Shown here: piece after piece, positions 59,943 to 64,000 of the stretch | How the letters are laid out: each line of letters opens with the position of its first letter | How positions within the stretch are numbered: the stretch's first letter is position 1 | From: Sulfobacillus acidophilus DSM 10332 | GTDB taxonomy: Bacteria > Bacillota > Sulfobacillia > Sulfobacillales > Sulfobacillaceae | DNA length: 64,000 nt | NCBI GenBank assembly: GCA_000237975.1 | Contig: CP003179.1 | Location: 1,736,001-1,800,000 of the forward strand | Direction of reading: 5' to 3' | Made by a program: the position numbers and the translations under genes | The notes under the pieces: model-generated | Told to the model about the DNA's origin: nothing | Database searches by the model: none | The model's input: only the letters and a program-made list of their open reading frames with translations

Positions 59943-60905
59943 TTATGCCCAGATATCATACAAAAAGTTTATGTAATTTTCACCTAGCACCCGGCGAATG
60001 GTGTCGTCCGACAGTTGTCGATCGGCTAACCGTTCCGCCAACCGAGGCCATCCGGTCACATCTTCCAAACCGGGTACCGGTTCCTCGACCCCGTCAAAGT
60101 CGGAGCCAATGCCGGTATGGCGGTCATCGCCCACGACATCTAACGCGTGGACAATATGGTCGACCACGCGATCCAAATCGGCGGTTCCGCCGAGGAAATC
60201 GCGAACAAACGTGATGCCTTGGATACCGCCCTTTTCCGCGAGCGCCCGGATTTGGGCGTCGCTTAAGTTGCGTCGGTGGTCCTTCAGTGCGCGGCAATTG
60301 GAGTGCGAGGCTATGACGGGTTTTTGGCTCACCGCCAGCACGTCCCAAAAACCCGCTTCAGCCAAATGCGACACGTCGACAATCATGCCGATCTCGTTCA
60401 TTTGGTGAACGACTTGTCGGCCGGCCTGGCTTAACCCGCCACCGCCCGGGTCTTCGCCGGCACCGTCGGCCAGCAAGTTGCGTTGATTCCATGTCAAACT
60501 CATTAACCGCACGCCCAACCGATAGAGTAACCGGACGATATGACCCGGACCGGTGACCGCATCGGCCCCTTCAATGGATAACAACGCGGCAATTTTTCCC
60601 GAGGCGAGGGCCGCATCTAACGAGGCCCGGTCATTCACCGGCATCACCAGATCGGCGGCGTGCCGGACTTCTTCCCAAAACGCGTCGATATACGCCAAGG
60701 TCCGTGTGAGGGCCCGGTCCGGCTTGTATTCGGGCTCGACCCAACAGGAGAAAAATTGCACCCGATGACCGACCTGCCGCATGCGGGGGAAGTCAAGCTG
60801 GCCTTTGGTACTCGTTTCGGTCAGGTGGCGCTGACCGGAAAGAACGGCGCCTAGGCTATCGGCGTGGGTGTCCACCGTAATGATGTCGGTTTCTTTCCAG
60901 CGCAT
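59943..60905 (-). CDS. Membrane dipeptidase (M19 renal-dipeptidase family)
   Basis: The 320-residue zinc dipeptidase has DTHADS (12-17; His14 and Asp16), the bridging Glu112 in SIEGAD, ASHSNCRAL near 205 and GIGSDFDG near 262. AAAGGCGG precedes the ATG. Family members cleave L,D- or D-containing dipeptides, some from peptidoglycan. It lies between pepA and ymdB on the same strand. Confidence 0.93.
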   Translation of the reverse strand: MRWKETDIITVDTHADSLGAVLSGQRHLTETSTKGQLDFPRMRQVGHRVQFFSCWVEPEYKPDRALTRTLAYIDAFWEEVRHAADLVMPVNDRASLDAALASGKIAALLSIEGADAVTGPGHIVRLLYRLGVRLMSLTWNQRNLLADGAGEDPGGGGLSQAGRQVVHQMNEIGMIVDVSHLAEAGFWDVLAVSQKPVIASHSNCRALKDHRRNLSDAQIRALAEKGGIQGITFVRDFLGGTADLDRVVDHIVHALDVVGDDRHTGIGSDFDGVEEPVPGLEDVTGWPRLAERLADRQLSDDTIRRVLGENYINFLYDIWA

Positions 60906-60923
60906 ACGGTTCCGCCTTTCTGG

Positions 60924-61703
60924 CTATTCGCGATAGAAAATCCGCTCGACTTGGAGCGAGCGGCCGGTTTCCGGGTCGACGTCAACCAATAAACCGCCAA
61001 ATTGCCCCGCCCCGTGCGCGGTTTCAAACCGCACCGGCATTTGGGTCGTCAGCTTTTTAATCACGAGCTCGGTCTGCACGCCAATTACCGAATCGCGCGG
61101 GCCGGTCATTCCCAAGTCGGTCAGAAAAGCCGTGCCTTGGGGCAAAATCCGCTCATCTGCCGTTTGCACGTGCGTATGGGTGCCGACCACTATCGAAACC
61201 CGGCCATCCAAGTACCACGCGAGAGCGGCTTTTTCGCTGGTCGTTTCGGCGTGAAAGTCGACGACGACGATCCGGCTTTGTTCGGGCAATGAGGATAGCA
61301 GGCCATCCATGGTGCGAAACGGATCGTCATATTGAAAGGGCATAAATGCTCGTCCGGCTAAACTCACGACCACCACCGGAATCCCCCCCGGGCTTACCAC
61401 GACATATCCGTGTCCCGGGGTACCGGGAGGTAAATTCAGCGGTCGGAGCAAATGAGGCACATCATCGATAAATTGAAAGATCTCTTTTTTATCGAAAATA
61501 TGGTTGCCGGAGGTCAAGACGTGCACTCCGGCGCTCAAGAGTTCATCCATGATGTCATGGGTGAGACCGTTACCGCCGGCGGCATTTTCTCCGTTGGCCA
61601 CCACTAAATCTAGTGGAGTCTCCCGCTTCAGGCGGGCGAGGTGCTCACGAACCAGTCGACGCCCGGTTTTGCCGACGATATCACCAATCAAGAGAATGCG
61701 CAT
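60924..61703 (-). CDS. ymdB: YmdB-family metallophosphoesterase
   Basis: The 259-residue protein matches the TIGR00282/YmdB family: RILLIGDIVGKTGR at the start, NGENAAGGNGLT, SGNHIFDKKEI and the histidine motif GTHTHVQTADERI, which supply the di-metal site. Bacillus YmdB is a 2',3'-cAMP phosphodiesterase involved in biofilm and spore decisions. GGAGGCG precedes the ATG. In Bacillus the rny gene lies immediately next to ymdB; I see no rny here. Confidence 0.94.
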   Translation of the reverse strand: MRILLIGDIVGKTGRRLVREHLARLKRETPLDLVVANGENAAGGNGLTHDIMDELLSAGVHVLTSGNHIFDKKEIFQFIDDVPHLLRPLNLPPGTPGHGYVVVSPGGIPVVVVSLAGRAFMPFQYDDPFRTMDGLLSSLPEQSRIVVVDFHAETTSEKAALAWYLDGRVSIVVGTHTHVQTADERILPQGTAFLTDLGMTGPRDSVIGVQTELVIKKLTTQMPVRFETAHGAGQFGGLLVDVDPETGRSLQVERIFYRE

Positions 61704-61721
61704 AGAGCGCCTCCACCCAGT

Positions 61722-62234
61722 TTAGGTATTGAAAATGAGGACGCGCCCTTCCTCCCGCAATGCCACGACTTGCCCGGATCCGTGCTGCACCACCGCCGCC
61801 AACCGTTCTTGAATGGTTTCTTCTTGAACCAACATTTCTTCTTCCAATAAGTCATGAGGGTCGGCAAGGACGCTTAAATTAAAGTGATCCCGTAAGACTT
61901 CGATAAACATGCCAATTTCCTCCACCGACACCGTATCGGTATCGCGGGTGAGTTCGATGCTAAGAAGTTCTCCCACTTCACTGGCACTCATGGTGAGTGT
62001 TTTGAGCGGTCGACCGGTGATTTGGCGGTAGCTGGCCAGCACGTCATACGTTTGTTCTTGCAGTTTTGTCCATGTCTCTTCCGAGAGCGGTCCCCGCACG
62101 ACAAACGTCACTTGCAACGCTTTGGCCTCCGGATCACATTGAACGCTGCCAACCTCTGGATAGCGCATAATGACGGCAATCAGTGTGCCCAATCCGCGGG
62201 TGCTGCCACCCCAACCGTATGTCGTCATTTGCAC
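61722..62234 (-). CDS. Conserved-looking protein of unknown function
   Basis: GTG at 62232-62234 is chosen because AAAGGGG lies 8 bases upstream (170 residues); an ATG two codons later is possible. Residues 30-75 form a beta-alpha-beta pattern (VQVTFVVRG...), and the C-terminal part has an acidic helix (DLLEEEMLVQEETIQERL) and a final beta hairpin. I do not recognise the family. It occupies the position between ymdB and recX and is likely cotranscribed with ymdB. Confidence 0.72.
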   Translation of the reverse strand: MQMTTYGWGGSTRGLGTLIAVIMRYPEVGSVQCDPEAKALQVTFVVRGPLSEETWTKLQEQTYDVLASYRQITGRPLKTLTMSASEVGELLSIELTRDTDTVSVEEIGMFIEVLRDHFNLSVLADPHDLLEEEMLVQEETIQERLAAVVQHGSGQVVALREEGRVLIFNT

Positions 62235-62359
62235 AGAACCCACCCCTTTCCGAGCAACCCTGGTTATGGCAGTATGCTATGTCATGCCACAACGAAGGGC
62301 TGTATGGCGACTCAAATTCTCTCCCGGTGCCGCCATGATGCGATACCGATGATGCCTGC

Positions 62360-62827
62360 TTAGTCATTCTCCCAGTGGTCGGCGGTCGCTTGAGCGTCGT
62401 CCCATGACTCGCTAATTCGGGCGATCACCGCACGCGGAAACCCTTCTCGCACCAGGCGGCGCAGGAGGCGAGCGCGCTCACGAGGATCATCTTTATCGTA
62501 ACGCCTTAATAACGCTTCGGCAATCTCTTGCCAGTCAACTTCGCGTGACTCGGTTTGACGAAATCGGGCGACCCACTCTTGATCTAACCGGCGGCGTTGG
62601 AGACGGGCGGCAATTTTCCGGGGCCCTGCGTGATGGGCCAAACCTTGACGAATCACGGCATCGTACACCGCGTGTTCATTGATCCAGCCGTGTTCCAACA
62701 AATCGTCGATGACGGTCTTGACCTCGTCCGGGTCAAACCCTTTGGCTAACAGCCGCTGTTCGAGTTCGGCGGCACTGAGATTACGTTGGCTGAGCCAGCG
62801 AAGCGCCCAGCCGCGTGCACTAGTCAA
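62360..62827 (-). CDS. recX: RecX, RecA regulator
   Basis: RecX caps RecA filaments and limits their growth. The 155-residue protein is all helical with three-helix repeats, and has the motifs L-x-x-R-x-L/S-x-E-L-x-x-x-L near 12-24 ([13 protein letters not shown]) and [15 protein letters not shown] near 47-61. The start is TTG at 62825-62827, overlapping the recA stop, so translation is probably coupled. recA-recX pairing is common. Confidence 0.93.
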   Translation of the reverse strand: MTSARGWALRWLSQRNLSAAELEQRLLAKGFDPDEVKTVIDDLLEHGWINEHAVYDAVIRQGLAHHAGPRKIAARLQRRRLDQEWVARFRQTESREVDWQEIAEALLRRYDKDDPRERARLLRRLVREGFPRAVIARISESWDDAQATADHWEND

Positions 62828-63851
62828 TCTCGGGCGGCACGACCGATGCCGTCGCCGTCGTCTCCCCCATCACCTGTTGGCGTATGCGGGTTTCCAACTC
62901 ATTGGCCAAGTCGGGATTCGTTTTGAGAAATTCGCGGGTGTTTTCCCGCCCTTGGCCGAGCCGGGTATCTTGATAGGCATACCAGGCGCCACTTTTTTGG
63001 ACTAACCCGAGGTCCACCGCCAAGTCCAGAATGCTGCCTTCGCGCGAGATGCCCTCGCCGTATAAGATGTCGAATTCCGCTTGTTTAAACGGCGGGGCGA
63101 CCTTGTTTTTCACCACTTTGACCCGCGTCCGGCTGCCGACGACCTCATTGCCCTGTTTCAAACTGTCGACCCGACGGACTTCGAGTCGGATGGACGCATA
63201 AAATTTTAAGGCGCGACCCCCGGGGGTGGTTTCCGGATTGCCAAACATGACCCCCACTTTTTCCCGCAATTGGTTGATAAACACGGCAATCGTGCGGGAT
63301 TTGGAGATCGCCCCGGTTAACTTCCGCAAGGCCTGAGACATTAATCGAGCCTGCAGGCCGACATGGGCATCGCCCATTTCGCCTTCGATTTCCGCTCGGG
63401 GCACCAGCGCCGCCACCGAGTCGATGACGACGATATCCACCGCCCCTGATCGCACCAACGCTTCCGCGATTTCGAGAGCTTGTTCACCGGTGTCCGGTTG
63501 GGAAATCAAGAGATCGTCTAAATTGACCCCGAGTTTGGACGCATATAACGGATCCAGCGCATGCTCCACGTCTATGAAGGCCGCCACGCCGCCGCCTTTT
63601 TGCGCTTCGGCGATGGCGTGTAATGCAATGGTGGTTTTTCCGGACGATTCCTGGCCATAAATCTCGACCACGCGTCCCCGCGGGAGTCCTCCGACTCCCA
63701 TCGCGAGGTCGAGTGTGATGCATCCTGTCGGAATGACATCAATGGCCGTACGTGTCGATTCTTGGCCCAGACGCATAATCGAGCCTTTGCCGAATTGTTT
63801 TTCAATCTGGGCCAATGCCAGATCTAATGCTTTTTCCCTGTCCATTGCCAT
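62820..63851 (-). CDS. recA: Recombinase RecA
   Basis: RecA promotes strand exchange and triggers LexA cleavage; 343 residues. Walker A GQESSGKT is at 66-73, the catalytic Glu96 is in DVEHALDP, Walker B VVIDSV ends near 145, and the loop L2 segment with [10 protein letters not shown] is intact. The C-terminal tail is short and only mildly acidic. GGGGGAGGAA lies upstream of the ATG. No Bacillus-type SOS box is visible in the 150 bases upstream. Confidence 0.98.
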   Translation of the reverse strand: MAMDREKALDLALAQIEKQFGKGSIMRLGQESTRTAIDVIPTGCITLDLAMGVGGLPRGRVVEIYGQESSGKTTIALHAIAEAQKGGGVAAFIDVEHALDPLYASKLGVNLDDLLISQPDTGEQALEIAEALVRSGAVDIVVIDSVAALVPRAEIEGEMGDAHVGLQARLMSQALRKLTGAISKSRTIAVFINQLREKVGVMFGNPETTPGGRALKFYASIRLEVRRVDSLKQGNEVVGSRTRVKVVKNKVAPPFKQAEFDILYGEGISREGSILDLAVDLGLVQKSGAWYAYQDTRLGQGRENTREFLKTNPDLANELETRIRQQVMGETTATASVVPPEID

Positions 63852-63920
63852 CGGATTTCCTCCCCCACCCTAAAAACCCTGCCTGGCATTCAATTCGCGG
63901 TTGATTGCCAATTTCCTGCC

Positions 63921-64000
63921 TTAGCGGGGGCGCGCCGGCTCCAGGTTTACGCTCTTACCCCGGATGACGATGGCGCCGACATTTTGCAGAACCTTGTGGG
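63921..64000 (-). CDS. 3' end of an unidentified upstream gene
   Basis: The last 25 codons of a minus-strand frame (ending ...NLEPARPR, TAA at 63921-63923) enter from the right edge. It would end 69 bases upstream of the recA ATG. Too little is visible to name it; in many Firmicutes cinA or a similar gene lies here, but the residues do not let me confirm that. The other two frames contain stops in this stretch. Confidence 0.35.
   Translation of the reverse strand, partial: HKVLQNVGAIVIRGKSVNLEPARPR

Overview
The window looks like one continuous chromosomal segment of a spore-forming, GC-rich Firmicute. The sporulation genes (spoIIAA/spoIIAB, spoVK, a SleB-type cortex hydrolase) and the Bacillus-like order of housekeeping genes support this. 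The gene set and composition suggest a Sulfobacillus-type acidophile, but that genus call is inference. I see no rRNA, tRNA, CRISPR array, insertion sequence or prophage.

Layout. 1-4.5 kb: the sigma-F locus (spoIIAB partial, spoIIAA), a zinc-finger DksA/TraR-like gene, a D,D-carboxypeptidase, xerD and alanine dehydrogenase. 4.6-10.2 kb: a minus-strand catabolic operon (YciI, a fused GlcD-GlcE oxidase, an SDR without its catalytic Tyr/Lys, an FAH-family hydrolase, an FAD reductase). 10.3-14.5 kb: a plus-strand four-gene ABC exporter with two unequal ATPases, one permease, and a second permease fused to a large extracytoplasmic domain that may be M1-peptidase-like. 14.6-21.1 kb: a minus-strand acyl-CoA operon (ECH, two 2,4-dienoyl-CoA-reductase-type SDRs, an IpdAB/glutaconate-type CoA-transferase pair, a FabG-type SDR, Nudix, metallo-beta-lactamase fold). 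21.2-24.2 kb: a rhodanese, a PAP2 phosphatase and a degenerate acyl-CoA synthetase. 24.4-28.9 kb: MarR, a 14-TM MFS pump, small membrane proteins, a YflT-like protein, and hsp20 behind a strong promoter and a CtsR operator. 28.9-31.8 kb: small membrane proteins, two convergent micro-genes (36 and 32 aa), family-4 UDG and VKOR. 31.8-35.8 kb: sucA-sucB. 36.1-39.8 kb: a c-di-AMP riboswitch in front of a cell-wall 3D-domain protein, a divergent UPF0016 transporter, and an ECF sigma factor with a membrane beta-propeller partner. 39.8-43.3 kb: ECH, thiolase, SCP2 and acyl-CoA dehydrogenase. 43.4-64 kb: lexA, ynbB, a small GTPase, spoVK, sleB-LysM, miaA, mutL, mutS, ppx-like, a second D,D-carboxypeptidase, dedA, GH18, thioesterase, pepA, dipeptidase, ymdB, recX, recA.

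How it works together. The right third is the DNA-repair/tRNA-modification/spore block known from Bacillus (recA, ymdB, mutSL, miaA, spoVK, ynbB, lexA), with local substitutions. The left and middle parts supply acyl-CoA and 2-hydroxyacid catabolism feeding the TCA cycle through sucAB. The most novel-looking parts are the asymmetric ABC exporter with its fused ectodomain, the degenerate acyl-CoA synthetase beside PAP2, the two tiny convergent membrane peptides, and regulator genes whose reading frames run back to a Shine-Dalgarno sequence followed by ACG. Genes are tightly packed: same-strand neighbours often overlap as ATGA, and three convergent pairs have interlocked stop codons.
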